A stretch of DNA of 64,000 nt from contig OY997640.1 in the NCBI GenBank assembly GCA_963921795.1, positions 57,149,171 to 57,213,170 on the forward strand, in the 5' to 3' direction. The position numbers and the translations under genes were made by a program. This DNA is from Nannobrachium achirus. Its lineage: Eukaryota; Chordata; Actinopteri; Myctophiformes; Myctophidae. Shown here piece after piece: positions 12,540 to 26,095 of this stretch (positions are counted from its first letter, which is position 1; each line of letters starts with the position of its first letter). Below the pieces are notes generated by a model that was given only the letters and a program-made list of their open reading frames with translations, did not search any database and was not told where the DNA came from.

Positions 12540-13956
12540 AACATGTTATCTGTTTTTCAAAGTGGGATCCTGGGACCCGTAGGGGTCCATAGGTACGTTT
12601 CAGGGGGTCCCAAGAGAGTAAAAATGAATCAATTCACCTTTCAAACACATTTTTGGACACTGCTCCTACAGATTTTGCCCTAATATCACACAAAGCCCCG
12701 CACAGTATCTCTAAAGTCATGTAATCAACATGGATCTGTCCCATTTCCCATATTCCCTCCTGATTGGCTACCATTGCCTTCTAAAGTTTGTGTATGCAAC
12801 CTGACGGTCGCTTATCTCCCGATTAGGGAGTCTTACTGGTATGTATGTATTATAACGTGTCTAAAACGTGTTTAAATCAGTATCCCTAGGAGCGAAAGCA
12901 ATTGAAATGGAGGTCCTTTACCTAATGAAAGTCAATAAACGAAATAATTTAAAATCCCATCTAGATTCTAAAAGATAGCAGGCAAGTCACAACATTTAAA
13001 AGATGTTTTGGACAATGGAGAGACAACAATAACACCAATCAGGTGCTTCTTGGGTCACTTTATAACCACCGTCCTCCTCTTCTTGACAGAGTAATCCTTA
13101 ACTTGTTCTTCAATGTTAAAAGAAGCAAGGAGTCCGTGCTGGAGAACTTGTGGTTTTAATAAACAAAATATATTCCAGTAGGAAATGTGAACAGCCAAGG
13201 TTCTAACTTAGTATCACTCGTAATAAAATAAAATAGATCACTGCTTGTAACATCCGTCACACACTGTTCTCTCCCTGACAAGAACAACCACAACGCACCA
13301 AGCGTATCCCATAATCCCCCTCTCAGCCCGCCAACTCTTAAAGGCAAATTAAAGGTACATACCCCTGGCCCTGTGTATACTGTATATAGCATAGGGTTAC
13401 AACTTTCAAAGCAAAGGCCTCAGAACACGACAGTCATCATGACCATCTCAAAAGCAAAATGTAAAACAGGAAAACCTTAGTGCTGACTTATTGTACTGTT
13501 CGAAACTTGGCCTGCTGTACTTGTGTGTGGGAGGTGTTTGATTGTGTATTTATTGTACCTCCACCTGTTTTTGATTTTATTGTACCACAGTGAAGCCAGA
13601 GGCACATTTCCACACATGTGGACAATAATGTTTTTACGCTATTCTATTCATTCGACCACAGCGAAACCAACGGCACATTCCCACTCGTGTGGATGATGAA
13701 TTCTATTTAGCTCTATTCTCACAATAAATTTAGTGCAGATGATCAGACTTTTTCCCCGAACTTCACTGTTTCATTCACACGCTATATCTACGGTATTTAA
13801 CAATCCTATTTTCCAGGCCCTGCCTCAAGGTCAGTTCATGTTTATGGCCCCCTAAATGTCTATGTTACAGTTTGTTTGCAAATCACTGTGAGCAAACTGA
13901 GAAAAGGCCTATAAGACCAGAGGACATCCCTGTGTCGAGACAAAAAAAATCCTGAA
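12540..13956. other. Non-coding DNA
   Basis: No gene recognised. It holds a copy of the cggtcgcttatctcccgatt motif (12806) that recurs at 19729, and paired blocks near 13590 and 13660 sharing gaccacagcgaaaccaacgg-like sequence. Confidence 0.4.
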
Positions 13957-13964
13957 ACTACATT

Positions 13965-14315
13965 TAGGCCTGTCACGATTATTACACACGGTAATCGTTT
14001 AATCGCAATTATTTGACATAATCACAATTATTTTGTCATAAACGTTTCTATGTCAACGCGTCCGTCGCATCGAGACACATTGTGAGCTTGTAGATCACTA
14101 TTACCACTATCAATGTTCTTTTGTAAGTATAAAGTTGTTGTCAAATATGTCAGTCATTTCTTTGTATATTTAGATTGTGTCATATCTGCCATCAAATCCT
14201 AAAAGCCGAACAGAAATGTAATTGTCAACGACAAAAACACAATTAAATCGTTTATCGCAATTATTTGAGTGCACAATTAATCGTCATGTAAAATGTCATA
14301 ATCGCGACAGCTCTA
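13965..14315. mobile_element. hAT-type MITE, TAGGGCTGTCACG family (degraded)
   Basis: Ends taggcctgtcacg and cgcgacagctcta; 8-bp flanks actacatt/gctacatt (7 of 8). Carries a half-degraded palindromic module at about 14055-14107. Orientation opposite to the 9143 copy. Confidence 0.8.
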
Positions 14316-14432
14316 GCTACATTTAGGATCATTCTCATTCCTTGGCACTTTGAAGATTGTATAACAGTACAGTGTATTGACCATAAGCTACAGCACAGGC
14401 GCTGACCCTGGGTTCAAACAGGGAGACAAGGA

Positions 14433-14927
14433 CAGGGGCGTCACACCAAACTCTGGGCCCTGGGTACAAGGATTCACTGCGGGCCCCCCATGAATGTTAA
14501 CTATTGAAAAATAGCAGATATACAAGCTCACAGCGCGGCACCGAGTGCCGCGCTGCAAGCTTGTAGATCTGCTATTTTTGAAAAATTGTGAAAATGTGTG
14601 CAAGAAACCCATGTTTCCATGTCAGTGATGCTCAAATTTACTTTTTCATGAGAAGGACCCACAAAATGATATGAATTTGGCCACGGACCCCCATCTCAAA
14701 ATATTTAGTTCCAGGGACCCCCCGGAAGCAAAATTACATATTCAAAGATTTGCACACATTTTCACGACTTTTCAAAAATAGCAGATCTACAAGCTCGCAG
14801 CGCGGCACTCGGTGCCGCGCTGTGAGCTTGTATATCTGCTATTTTTCAACAGCTAAAGTTACTAGGGCCCCTCCACCTTGGGCCCTGGTAACTCAGTCCC
14901 ACTTTCCTACCCCTTGTGACGCCCCTG
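14433..14927. mobile_element. hAT-type element, CAGGGGCGTCAC family
   Basis: TIRs caggggcgtcac and gtgacgcccctg with perfect 8-bp target duplications gacaagga (14425-14432, 14928-14935). Two palindromic modules in mirror arrangement (14505-14583 and 14766-14852) enclose an inner block similar to 53750-53830. Confidence 0.9.
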
Positions 14928-15198
14928 GACAAGGATGTAAAAACCTGCTGTTAAGAGCTTCTGGTGATGACCGTTGAAAGATGAATGACTTTCCTTGGCT
15001 CAGCCTTTTTCCTTTCCTTTTCTTTAAATATAACTGTTGAAATTATGAAGCAATGACCACTGGGCTTTCCAAATCTGAGGATAATTCCCCTGTAAAAACA
15101 GTATTATAGTGCCCCTCAAAGGGGCTATTTCAGTGCTTCTTTAACTTTTTAGCTCAAGACACAAAAGAGAACGTTTGCCCGGGGGACCCAAGCTAGTG

Positions 15199-15272
15199 AA
15201 ACCACCATAGCTACAAGCACACAACGTGTCGCTTCATGCCGCGTTATGAGCTTGTAGATCTGCTATTTTCAC
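15199..15272. repeat. Palindromic module copy
   Basis: Diverged arms containing ctacaagcacacaacg and gagcttgtagatctgctatt; lies in a degraded repeat beginning cagtgcttctttaactttt. Confidence 0.7.
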
Positions 15273-15838
15273 TACTTCTTAAACAATGTTTTCTAATTTA
15301 TGGCATTTCTTTGATTGTATTTATATTTACTCATGAAATTACTTACTTTTGAAAAGTATTTTGTATTCATGAATAAATTAAATAATAATTAAGAAAACAA
15401 AATGTAGGAACCAAAACCTATTAATTCACTCGCAACAAAATTGGTCCACGATCCAGTGGGCTATTTGAAGGGATAAGGCACAGAAGTAGCTTTTATTGTA
15501 TGTTTTGTGTTTCCTCTCTCGGCCGATGTGGTTTCTTATGTTTTTCCAAAAGAAAAAGCCTCATTAGCACTACGAGGGAAAAAGGCTACTGGCGGTCGTC
15601 CATCCTGCCAGCACCCTGTTAATGTTCACCTCACCGGGTGGCGACTACAATGACGTAGTCTAGTTTGCATAGAAACGTCTGATATCAACAGGCCCAACCT
15701 TTGTTGGTTCGAAGCACTACATCTTCTATGCAGGAGAGCTGATCTACAGTAGGATTTCACTCCAACTTAATAGCATGAAACCTATGCAGAGCATGTAGAC
15801 TGCTGTAGGTCTTTTGGATGTTGCCATGAGCCCATATG

Positions 15839-16135
15839 CATGGACGGATTAACCCCCGCCCGACAGTTTTTTAGCCCCCCCCCCCCACCATAACCCCTCT
15901 CCCTCCCGACGCGCACTACCCAGCTCAGATTTTAAGCCATGAGGATCATCTGAGGGCCAAGAAAGCACCTGTAGACAACAGAGGGGCCCACTCCCACACA
16001 TTTGATTTTGAATTAACTTATACGTTTAATTTTAGTTAATTGTCAATGACCACGCGGCTCAGTTCCCCCAAGGGCCCCTGAGAGCCAAGGGCCCCTGGCA
16101 ACGGCCCCACCGGCCCAAAGGTTAATCCAGCCCTG
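15839..16135. mobile_element. hAT-type MITE with GGATTAACC ends
   Basis: Ends catggacggattaacc and ggttaatccagccctg with perfect 8-bp target duplications cccatatg (15831-15838, 16136-16143). Confidence 0.85.
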
Positions 16136-16143
16136 CCCATATG

Positions 16144-17474
16144 TGTTTTACCTGAAAGTAGTAGAAAATTAAACGGGTATACGTTAACTTATCAACAACA
16201 AAATGATTTAACCATTACTAAACCAAGGCTAATTTATTTTATAATTCATCAAACGACACTCACTGAAAGGACTGTCACAAACCAATCATCAATCCAGTTT
16301 TGACAACTGGATCACTGCAATGCTGTGAGGGGGATGCCAAGTTGCAGGGCCCAATGATGGTGAATTGAACCTCACACAGGCTACTTCTGCTGGGAAGAAA
16401 TCTGTCTCCACTTTCATCATATGGCCTATTGAGAGAACTGCAACAAAGCAGAGTGTGCTTCCCCTGCTCCACTCTCAAGTCATTTTAGGGAGCAGATTGG
16501 ATCTCTGGGCCAAACAAGATCATTAAGGACAGCTGTCAACCCTCGGAACCACTTCTAACATTCAGCTCAAGTGCTTTAATAATCAGAACTCACACATTTG
16601 CCCATCACTGATCATCATTCAACCCTCTGTGAAACCACATCTCGACGCCCTGCAGTGAGATTTGCTGCATTGTGACAGCTTTGTCCGGAAGACCGGAACG
16701 ACATCTGATCTGATGTGATCAAAATAAAAAACGAGCCCATAGGGCACAATTTAACCCATGCATCTGCCTGGCCTGCAGGTTCCATTTGCCTGGAAGGCAG
16801 GCAGTGTGTTCATTCAGCATCACGACTCGATAACGATTCTTATCACCGAGCAAAATGGCGGCTTCTCCCTGTCCCATCTTATCTAGTAGAGATTGCATCT
16901 TTCTGAACTGATGCCTTCTGGTCACTGTTAACGTAGGCCCACAGACAACACGAAACACCTGCGCTCCGCTTTCAGCTGTTCAGCTGAACACAACAAGAAA
17001 CCATCATGGCATCATTTTTTCTGCGGATGGATGGATGATGGATGGATCCTACCTCCTTATCAGTATGTGTGAGTGTGTGTGTGCGCGTGATGTAGGTTGT
17101 CAAAATGCGCGCTATTGATCTGCAAGTCGTTAATAAGACAAAACGGGGATGGAGGGGCTGAGGTGTTTGCTATTAAAAAAGTAAATCTTTATCCATTATT
17201 TTCATTTATAGGCTATTTTAGGAAGGACATATTGTGTAACTATGGGTGTAAAAATGGACCCCTGCATACACGCTTGAGTTAAATGAACGCTGAGATGTTA
17301 CTGTATCTATGCGTAAAACCCCATTGACTACAGTAGGTATAGCCTAGGCTGCATTATGAATAAACAGGGCATGTTTCTTTTCGGCATGGCACCAGATTAT
17401 GCATGCAGTGTGTGTTACAGTAGCCTATAATATTCAATGTCAAGTCTGTGCAGTGTGCGTAAAAGCGGACCCAC
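16144..17474. other. Probable cpe intron 1, proximal part
   Basis: No exon or clear transposon seen. Short GGAT and GT simple repeats near 17030-17075. Confidence 0.4.
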
Positions 17475-17727
17475 CGGGCTCGTGCGTCCCGGGGTTGTCG
17501 GACACCTCCAGGACCAGCAGCTCGCGGCCCTCGGCGCTCTCCCCCACAGTGTAGATGCGGCTGATGGACGGACACTGCAGCCACACGGACACCAGCGCCT
17601 TGCGGAGCTCCTCGTAGCGGTGGTACTCGAAGGAGATGCTGTCCTTGTCGTCCAGCGCTGCCCCGCTGACCGTGATGGCCAGGGCGGCCAGAGTCCCCAG
17701 TAAAACCAGCGACACGAAGCGTTTCAT
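17475..17727 (-). CDS. cpe: cpe coding exon 1 (carboxypeptidase E), rest outside window
   Basis: Carboxypeptidase E trims C-terminal Lys/Arg from peptide-hormone intermediates in secretory granules. This exon encodes about 84 residues: a signal peptide ([18 protein letters not shown], cleavage likely near SGAA), then the start of the M14 metallocarboxypeptidase domain with [32 protein letters not shown] and [19 protein letters not shown], very close to vertebrate CPE. It ends at a donor (CCCG|gtgggt) just before the family's zinc-binding exon. An upstream in-frame Met (17760) precedes it, but the Met at 17727 gives the proper signal peptide. No further cpe exon was recognised at lower coordinates, so intron 1 probably runs out of the window. 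The upstream flank is CT-rich microsatellite. Confidence 0.93.
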
Positions 17728-17761
17728 GGTTGATAATGTCCTCCTCTCACACACATACACA

Positions 17762-17762
<1 letters not shown>

Positions 17763-17808
<46 letters not shown>

Positions 17809-17960
17809 TCTCTAAAGCCCCTAAAGCTTGAATACGGCTCGGTCCCAAGCTTTATCTCCCTGCTGCAACTCCGCTGTAAGGCTATAAATATCTCTCTCTT
17901 TCTCTCTCGCCCCCTCTCTCTCTCTCTATCTGTGTGATGTCGTAGGCCTACGTACCTGTG

Positions 17961-18002
<42 letters not shown>
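17763..18002. repeat. CT-rich microsatellites upstream of cpe exon 1
   Basis: (CT)n at 17764-17815, 17890-17930 and 17961-18002; GA repeats in transcript sense, close to the expected cpe start site. No clear TATA box was placed. Confidence 0.85.
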
Positions 18003-18004
<2 letters not shown>

Positions 18005-18414
18005 TTTAGAGGTGTGGCCTAGTACAGTAAAGCACATGTCATAGATAGAGGAACCTTACAAGAGCCATGTATTTCCATATCACTCATTAAAATAAAATTA
18101 CCACATTGGATGGAGAGCTATTCTGCCCAGCAGCACTGTGTGTCAATGTGCACATCTCATAGTAGTGTGTGTGGAGCATGAATAATATAGGCTATAGCCT
18201 ACTCTTGTGTAAATGGACCAAGGCTAATTGTTCTTTTGTGAATATGGTAACAATTATTACATTTTAACTGCTGTCATGTGTTGTTTGTAGCCTATATAGG
18301 GTGTTGAATGTTTAAAATAAGATGTTATCAATTTGGGGGGTTTTAATTGTTGAACTGTGTACTTTTAAATATGTCAATAAAGTAATCAATCAGTGACCCC
18401 AGTTACAGTAATTG

Positions 18415-18530
18415 ATCGATTGATTGAACACTTTATTATACGTTTGCATAGGAAAAGGTACAGTACAGGACAGTACAGTACAGTACAGTACAGTACAGTT
18501 CACTGATACAAGGTGGTCAACTAAAAGGAT
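18415..18530 (-). mobile_element. LINE 3'-end fragment plus (CAGTA)n
   Basis: On the minus strand it ends caataaagtgttcaatcaatc, a tail like those at 63110 (plus) and 10390 (minus). A (cagta)n run follows at 18461-18499. Confidence 0.5.
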
Positions 18531-18984
18531 AACAATCACAAGAAAGCTTGCTGGCTTGTTTAATTTAGGGTTCCTTTGTACTCAATTCATACAAAAATCA
18601 GATTCCCAGTTTGAGTCAAAATCATCAGTTTATGTAAAAAAAGGTTTCTTCATCTGTCTGAAGTTATATCATCTACATCCAATCACCACTGTCTTTGTGT
18701 TCACAATATTCACAATATGGTCGACCCCCAATCGGACAAGTGGTTTGGGAGATTATTCTTGGACAGGCACACACACAGACAAACAGCGGTTTGCGAGATT
18801 AGCCACAGACTAATTTCTCAAGACAGATGTTCAATTTGCAATAAAAAGCTGCCAGCAGGATCACTGTTTTGAATAGGAGCAGAAAACAAGAAAATCTGCA
18901 TAAAGAGGCACAGCCAAGCCTGATTTCCTGTTATTGAAACGTTGAAATGATGTTTAAAAAAAAATATATATGTATAGATGTAAT

Positions 18985-19770
18985 TGCGACCGTTAGGTCG
19001 CAGTTTAGTATCAAAACCTCCACCGGCCGTCCGTCCGTCGGTCACACGTCACACCTTTGCCCTGCTCATATCTCCGCATCAGTATGACATCACACTGCTG
19101 ACATCAGTATGACATCACACCATATATGGAGGGATGTGTTGGTTATCTCCATATCTGGAGATTCAACCTTCAACGATTTTGACATCTTGTTACTAATCTG
19201 TCGGTAGATAATGCCGGTCTTATATAAGGGTCATTTGTGTACGGTGTGATGTCATACTGATGTCAGCAGTGTGATGTCATACTGATGTCAGCAGCTATGT
19301 CTCTATATATGGAGTTATATGTTGTTCGTGTCCAAATATGGGGCTTGTGAGGTCAGACTTAGTGAGATTCGTCGGTTATCTCCATATATGGAGGGATGTG
19401 TTGGTTATCTCCATATCTGGAGATTAAACCTTCAACGGTTTTGACATCTTGTTACTAATCTGTCGGTAGATAATGCCGGTCTTATATAAGGGTCTTTTGT
19501 GTACGGTGTGATGTCATACTGATGTCAGCAGTGTGATGTCATACTGATGCGGAGATATGAGCAGGGCAAAGGTGTGACAAGGCCCTGCAGAAAATGCATG
19601 ACACGCTGCTGCGCCACACTCAGCACCCCTAAAAACCAGTACTTGGGATTTGTTGATGTAAATGTTCACATAGAGTGTAATAATTGGTAAAACAAACTTT
19701 TGGCCTATTTGTGGAGATAAGCGACCAACGGTCGCTTATCTCCCGATTAGGGAGTCTTACTGGTGTATGT
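18985..19770. repeat. Composite inverted and direct repeat block
   Basis: Inverted arms of about 72 bp at 19049-19120 and 19507-19578 (core catcagtatgacatcacac) enclose two direct copies of a 170-bp unit (19120-19290, 19380-19550). A compact palindrome ggagataagcgacc...ggtcgcttatctcc lies at 19711-19741. No coding content. Confidence 0.8.
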
Positions 19771-19920
19771 ATAGATTTTTTGAACTGAATGAGTTCCCAG
19801 ATTGCGGGCACCCTGAAAGACAGACACACCCAGTGGTGAAAATATAATTGTAAAAGATTTGCATGTACAACACTCTTAAATACGTTTAAAGGATGGCTAT
19901 TATTTAAAATTCACATATAG

Positions 19921-20545
19921 GAGTACCTAGAGGCTGAGATGAAGGATGCGTTGAGAGATGTGAACATCAAACTCAACCAGCGGCTCAGAGCTCAGCACTT
20001 CCAAAGTTACTTTACAACACAGAGCCAGACGATCAATGACCTGAGGAGAGAGTTGAAGGAATCAGAGGTGCCATCAGTGGTGAAGCTTGAAGAATATGAG
20101 GGCACAAACATAGTGAAAGACCATGAGATTGCCACCCTGTAAAATAGACTTTCCTTTCAGACAGAGGAGACAAAGAGCTTGCTGTTTGAGAAAGAAAGAG
20201 GAACTTGATTATTGGCAAAGCAAACAGGAAAAAATCCTGGAAAAGGACAAAGTTGAGAGGTTTCTAGAGAAAACTGAGTTGAACACTGTCCTGATTCAGG
20301 ACAGTGTTTCAGGACTCCTGAAACAACAGCACATCACAGAGGACATTTCTGTACCAGCTGGGTTTCATCAAATCTCTTTTGGCAAGGAAAAGATGAAAGC
20401 AAGAGAGGAGGCATCCTTGGCAAAGTTTGAGGAAGAAGAGGAAGCAAAGAACAGGAAAGCCCAGAGATCGCCACACTGCAAGAGGTTGGCAGCCAAGGCT
20501 CTGACAGTGCTTGAGGAAGATGAAGAAGCAAAGTGTATAGATCAG
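19921..20545 (+). pseudogene. Fragment of a coiled-coil protein gene, frame broken
   Basis: A heptad-like, Glu/Lys-rich reading starts EYLEAEMKDALRDVNIKLNQ and runs open to 20139, where a stop follows HEIATL. The coiled-coil reading resumes in another frame (KKEELDYWQSKQEKILEKDK, about 20190-20260) and then as KFEEEEEAKNRKAQ. The sequence looks like one long coiled-coil protein interrupted by stops and frameshifts, so I call it a pseudogene. I do not recognise the parent gene. An AG directly precedes the first readable codon, so an ancient exon is possible, but the length without introns suggests a retrocopy. It reads opposite to the neighbouring genes and lies just left of the duplicated msmo1 segment. 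Confidence 0.5.
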
Positions 20546-21483
20546 TAGATCTCCACTCTGCAACAGAGACCAGAGGATCAAGAGGTTGATGGCAGAGGCT
20601 CTGACAAGGAAACAAAGAATAGTAAAGAGCAGGAGACAACCACCATATGCAAGAGAAATTGATGGTTATCTCCAGGGTGAACGTGTTGGAGCATGGGAGA
20701 CAGGTGGCAAGTGGAAAGTGGAAGAAGCATGTAGAGCAGTTGAAATACATAGAAATAGTGGCGGACCTGTTGGCTCCACAGGGTGCTCCACAGGGTGCTC
20801 CTTCATGTCCCTGCTGGACAGTTCTGGCAGCAGGTGTTTGAGGAGAACAAAAAGGATTACATAAGACAGGAACCACCCTGGAAATTGATTGTAACAATGC
20901 AGGTTGAGGTGTATTTATTTTATGTCCGGTTCCTTGTTATGTCAGAGCTGCAACAATTTCTGCACTGAAACTATATACCTCCAACCTGGTTGTGTGGCAA
21001 ATTCTGGCAATACAAGTATCTTGTATCTTCTATATTGTGAGGTGTCTCAAAGCCCAGGGCTCTAGGTTCAGAGAGAGCTTTTTTCTTTGTGGCTGTTCGA
21101 GCCCTGAATGGCCAAAAGAATAAGAACAAAAAAAACAAACAGCATTTAGTTTGTTTTGCATTACTTGTTTTCTTACAAGAACCACATAGACTTTAATGGC
21201 TACAAACACTAGCCATTTTTACAAACACACAGTCAACCATCTGTTTAGGCTTGTATTTATTCCAGCATGAGAGATATATCACAGAGCGTTTTGACGACTT
21301 CCTCATTATAAATATAAAACATTTGCTCATATTGCTCAACAGTTCACAAATCAGCATGTTTTAATCATTTAAAATATTAAAACACACACAGTGCTTAATC
21401 ATTCAGCTCATTTCTCTGTGAGGAAGTGGGCCCAGAGGTAAACAGAGGGATTCACAGCCTCATGCTTCAGTCCATGAAGATGT

Positions 21484-21628
<145 letters not shown>

Positions 21629-21820
21629 CTACTCCTCCTTGCCCTCCTGTGTGAGCGTGAGCGAGTGTTTGTTATACTGGATGTCTGTCTTGAACAGCTT
21701 GTCCCACCAGGTGAAACAGGAGGCGTAGTTTCCTGTGCCGTTCATGTGGTGGAAGTCATGGAAGCGAGAGCCAGTGTAGAAAGGGATGAGGTAGAGAGGA
21801 TTGAGAGGAATGTCATAACC

Positions 21821-21821
<1 letters not shown>
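21629..21821 (-). CDS. msmo1: msmo1 copy A, last coding exon (His box 3)
   Basis: 193 bp from a CT-rich acceptor; encodes [24 protein letters not shown] and [15 protein letters not shown], ending QEGKEE then TAG. The C-terminus differs by a one-residue insertion from copy B. Confidence 0.93.
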
Positions 21822-21881
<60 letters not shown>

Positions 21882-24800
21882 CAGTATGTAAATATTGAGA
21901 GAGATGGGAGAGGGGAGGTGGAAATGTAGGGATTAGCTATTTCTACCATTTCTATAATTCTTTTACAGTGATGTTGAACTTTGGCTACCTAGCTTTATCG
22001 GTTGCTCCTGTGCCCTGTGAGTAAGGGGAGTGAGGGAATGACCATGAACAAAGCAGATCTGTGCTACAGTATATGTAAAAACGAGTCCTGTGACTTACTT
22101 TTGAGAAAGGGTAATTCATACTATGAATTTGAAAGATCTGATGTTACGCAGAATCCTGTGACCTGTCAGATTCTGTTATGTAAGAGGACAACAGTTTGCT
22201 AATGATACTGAATTTGTGGCGCTAGAGATCACCTTATATCTATATAATAATCAGATACTTTCCTAAAACTAAGTAACATTGTTTGTTTGTTATTGATAGA
22301 TTCAGATTTGTTTGTGTTCAGTTTTGTGTTAACAGTGTGATTTTGTGACCGATTTAAATCCATATTCCCTCTTTCATGGTGCACAGGAGCAACTAATACG
22401 TTAAACATCACTATAAGTAACATTGCAGTAAACCAATGTTGCACTGATCGTAAAGTACAGTAATAGTTCCTGTTCTTAGTTTTGTTAATTCTTTGACAAG
22501 CAGAAAACGAGGGTTGCCTTGCATTGTTGGGGTTATTTTGCTGACCAACGCATTGATTTGCAACACGTCAATCAGTGTCAGGTTTCTGTCTCACATCCTG
22601 TTGCTCTCTCTTGCTGATCGAGCTCAGTACAAATCAACAGTTTATGTTGATTCACACCCTGGTTCACAATTGCGAATTGCACTGATGACAACCAAGGCTT
22701 TCAGTTTGTAATCCTGGGGTTTTCATGCTGATCAGCATGTTCAGGTTTTGGTACCCAGCATTTCATGAGAACAGTCAGCATCCCGTTTGTATGCGAGAGC
22801 TGGCGAGAACTTCTGGGAACTCAGATTTCAGCATTGTGACATCAGGTATCTCCATATGTGGGCATCATCCAGGCACTGGAGTGTGCACCAGCACTGTGAC
22901 GTAACCGTTGCCAAACAACGTTGATTTGTACTGACAGCAGGGCTCTTCTCGTCGGGGGTGTACATATTCAGGCTGATAATGTGGCGCATTATCAGCCTGC
23001 CTGTCAATGCCGGCCGGGGTAATTGCATTGACAACCCGTCGCCACTGCCCAGTCCATATTATTTCTGCATGCCCACCACAGACAGACAGATGTGTAACTT
23101 GAACTTTATTTATGAGAAATATACAGAATATAGAGTAACTTATTGACTACACATTTTGGCCTCATTGCCCCTTTTATTGTTTTAATGTGACTATGGAACT
23201 AACTTTAACTTCAATGATTCGATCAAGTGTTATTTATTGTGTATATTTATTGTATCTTTGTCTATGGCTGAAAAGTCTGGTTTACGAGGCTAAGTTTTGG
23301 GGGGTTAGGCGGTTTATTAAATTTCAGCCATGCATCATTGTGCTGTCCTACAGTACATTCTGTGGCACACAATCAGGAAGTTGATGATATGACAAGCATA
23401 AAACAGTTTTTTGCAGATGTAATGCCAGGGTTTAAGCTGCGTCATGGACCTGTCAGTTCCTCCCTTCAATATACAGTACATGCCAGCCATTCTACTGTCT
23501 CCACAACAAGATATGGAAACATACTGTTCTGTTCGTTGAGTCAATGATGAGCATGTACTTTAACTGCAGGCTTCTTTATTCAATCAAACAGGGACAATAG
23601 ATAATCATCACACATACTATATAGAAACATGAAGACTCTGGTACAACTACAACTCATAAAACTGCATTAGAAATATTTAAGAATGCATCATATCTATAAC
23701 ATATAATTTAGCGAATGTCTGTCTGAGTGTCTGAGTGTCTGAGTGTCTGTCTGTCTGTCTGTCACAGCGTTTCTCCTCAGTGGCTGGAGCAATTGATCTG
23801 AAATCGCATCACCATTAGCATATGAACACACCTGACACAACTGTGAAGCCCTTTTTTCACTTTCACAAATCGTTTAATTGATATTAATTTATTAGTGAAT
23901 TAATTTTTCCCATTGACTTATAATGGGAATCGCAAAAACTCACATTCAATATTTTTTTTCTCGCAAACCATAGGGGCTACAGTTACAAAACTCTGAGAGG
24001 AGATTTATAATGATATCAAGGATTAAATAAAAAATAACTTTGTCAGTTGGCCTCATGGTGGCGCTATAACAGTCCACTTTACGTTTCGGCCTGTAACTCT
24101 TGAACCGTAGGTCGGAAAATTAAAATTATTTTTTCCCTGGATTCCGTGGGTCGAGACGCATCTCCCGATATAGGCCACGCCCATTTGCGCCAGGCTAGAT
24201 TTTCCGCCATCTTGAATTTTCTCCAAAACACACTTTTTGCTCCTTTTCCTACATATTTTCTTCAAATGTCGCAAAAAGCGGTATACATGATCTATGAACC
24301 CATGCAATGAATATACTCAAGGGATATGTCGATAGTCTGTACCGTTCGTTCGTAACGGGCTTCCAAAGTTATTAGCAGGATGGGACCGCAAACAATAGCC
24401 GTAAAGCACAAACAAATTGTCGAGTCAACACTGAATTTTAACCAAGGGTCGCGGGTGGCATACTCAACGAATCCCCAAAAGCATTTCCACTCTGCCTCAT
24501 GGTGGCGCTATAACGGCCTACTTGCCTTGTAACTCTTGAACCGTAGGTCGAAAAATTAAAATTCTTTTTTCCCTGGATTCCTTGGGTCAATACGCATCTC
24601 CCCATATAGGCCCCGCCCATTTGCGTCAGGATAGATTTTCCGCCATTTTGAATTTTCTCCAAAACACACTTTTTGCTCCTTTTCCTACATATTTTCTTCA
24701 AATGTCACGAAAATGGGTACACATGATCTCTGAACCCATGCAATGAACATAGTCAAGGGATATTTTGATAGTCCATACCGTTCGTTCGTAACGGGCTTCC

Positions 24801-25058
24801 AAAGTTAGCGGGAGGGGCCCGTTTTGCAAACAATAGCCATAAATCACAAACAAAACGTCGAGTCAACACTGAATTTCTGCCACAGGTTGCGGGTGGCTTA
24901 CTCAACGAATCCCCAGAAGCATTTCCAATTCCACCCGTAGAGGGCGTCACAAACGCGCAAAACGTAACCGTTTCGTTCCAAAACGCGTTTTTCAGGCAGA
25001 CCGACCCTCTCAAAAAGAAACACAGACTACTCTGCGGATGGTCTCACGGTCCAAACCG

Positions 25059-25128
<70 letters not shown>

Positions 25129-26044
25129 CCATTAAACGAAACGGGTATTTCTTACATTGATGCTCCTACATATTATCATGCAAGAACCAGTTAAAGTTAC
25201 TTTCCATCCCTCATATACCGTGTGCACAGTGCACATCCCATAACCCACACACTGCACATCATTTCGGAGCTCATATCTTTGAACGGGTAAGGACTAGTAA
25301 GTCAGTATTTTGCCTAATTCAAAATACTGACTTTTGTAACAATCATGTAGCAATAATAGATTCTCTCACCCTCTTGTGGTGGATTCAGGTAATGCAACTT
25401 CTTCCTATCTATTGTTTGATGAGTCATCTCAATTACATGAGAGTCACACCTTCAAGTAGAAACCCTTTCTCTACTCTTTCCATACACCGCAATGTGAGCA
25501 TTTGGGACATAGAAACAGTGAGATCCCTGATACCCATATATGGAGAACACTGACGGCATCAGTAGGACCAAGCGATGCGTGTCAGTGTGACGGATATGTG
25601 CCTATATATGGAGATCTCTGTATCTCCCAGTCCTTGTCCCCTTTTATGGGCATATTGGTTGGATCGGCGGTTCTACTGAAAGATGTTGTTTTGTACATCT
25701 GTACATCATGCAAGTAAAGTAACGGCAGGGGAAGTAGCTGAGAACGTAGGCAAAGATCTGAGCTATCCGTGTGCGAAAGTTGGAGTCTGTAGAACCAACC
25801 ATGTGCTGTGAGACCTCTTTCATGCGATTCGGGGCCCATCGGCTTCAATTAGTAGTTGGGATGGGATGGTAATAATGGGTGGTATAATGTCTGCTGCTGC
25901 AGTGATGCTCCATGGCTGCGAGGAAAGGTTTGATTAACTCTAGTCGTAACCAGCCATTTAGCTGTTTTGAGTTAGTATCTGTTCAGTTCGACCTAATTGG
26001 ACGTGTGTCCAATTGAAAGGTCATCGAGGAAGACACTGAACCCC

Positions 26045-26095
<51 letters not shown>

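Noticed and set aside
24053-24701. Repeated [17 protein letters not shown] frames suggesting a basic protein family
   Set aside because: The frame recurs in both orientations in a dispersed repeat together with non-coding flanks; no start, domain or conservation bias seen.
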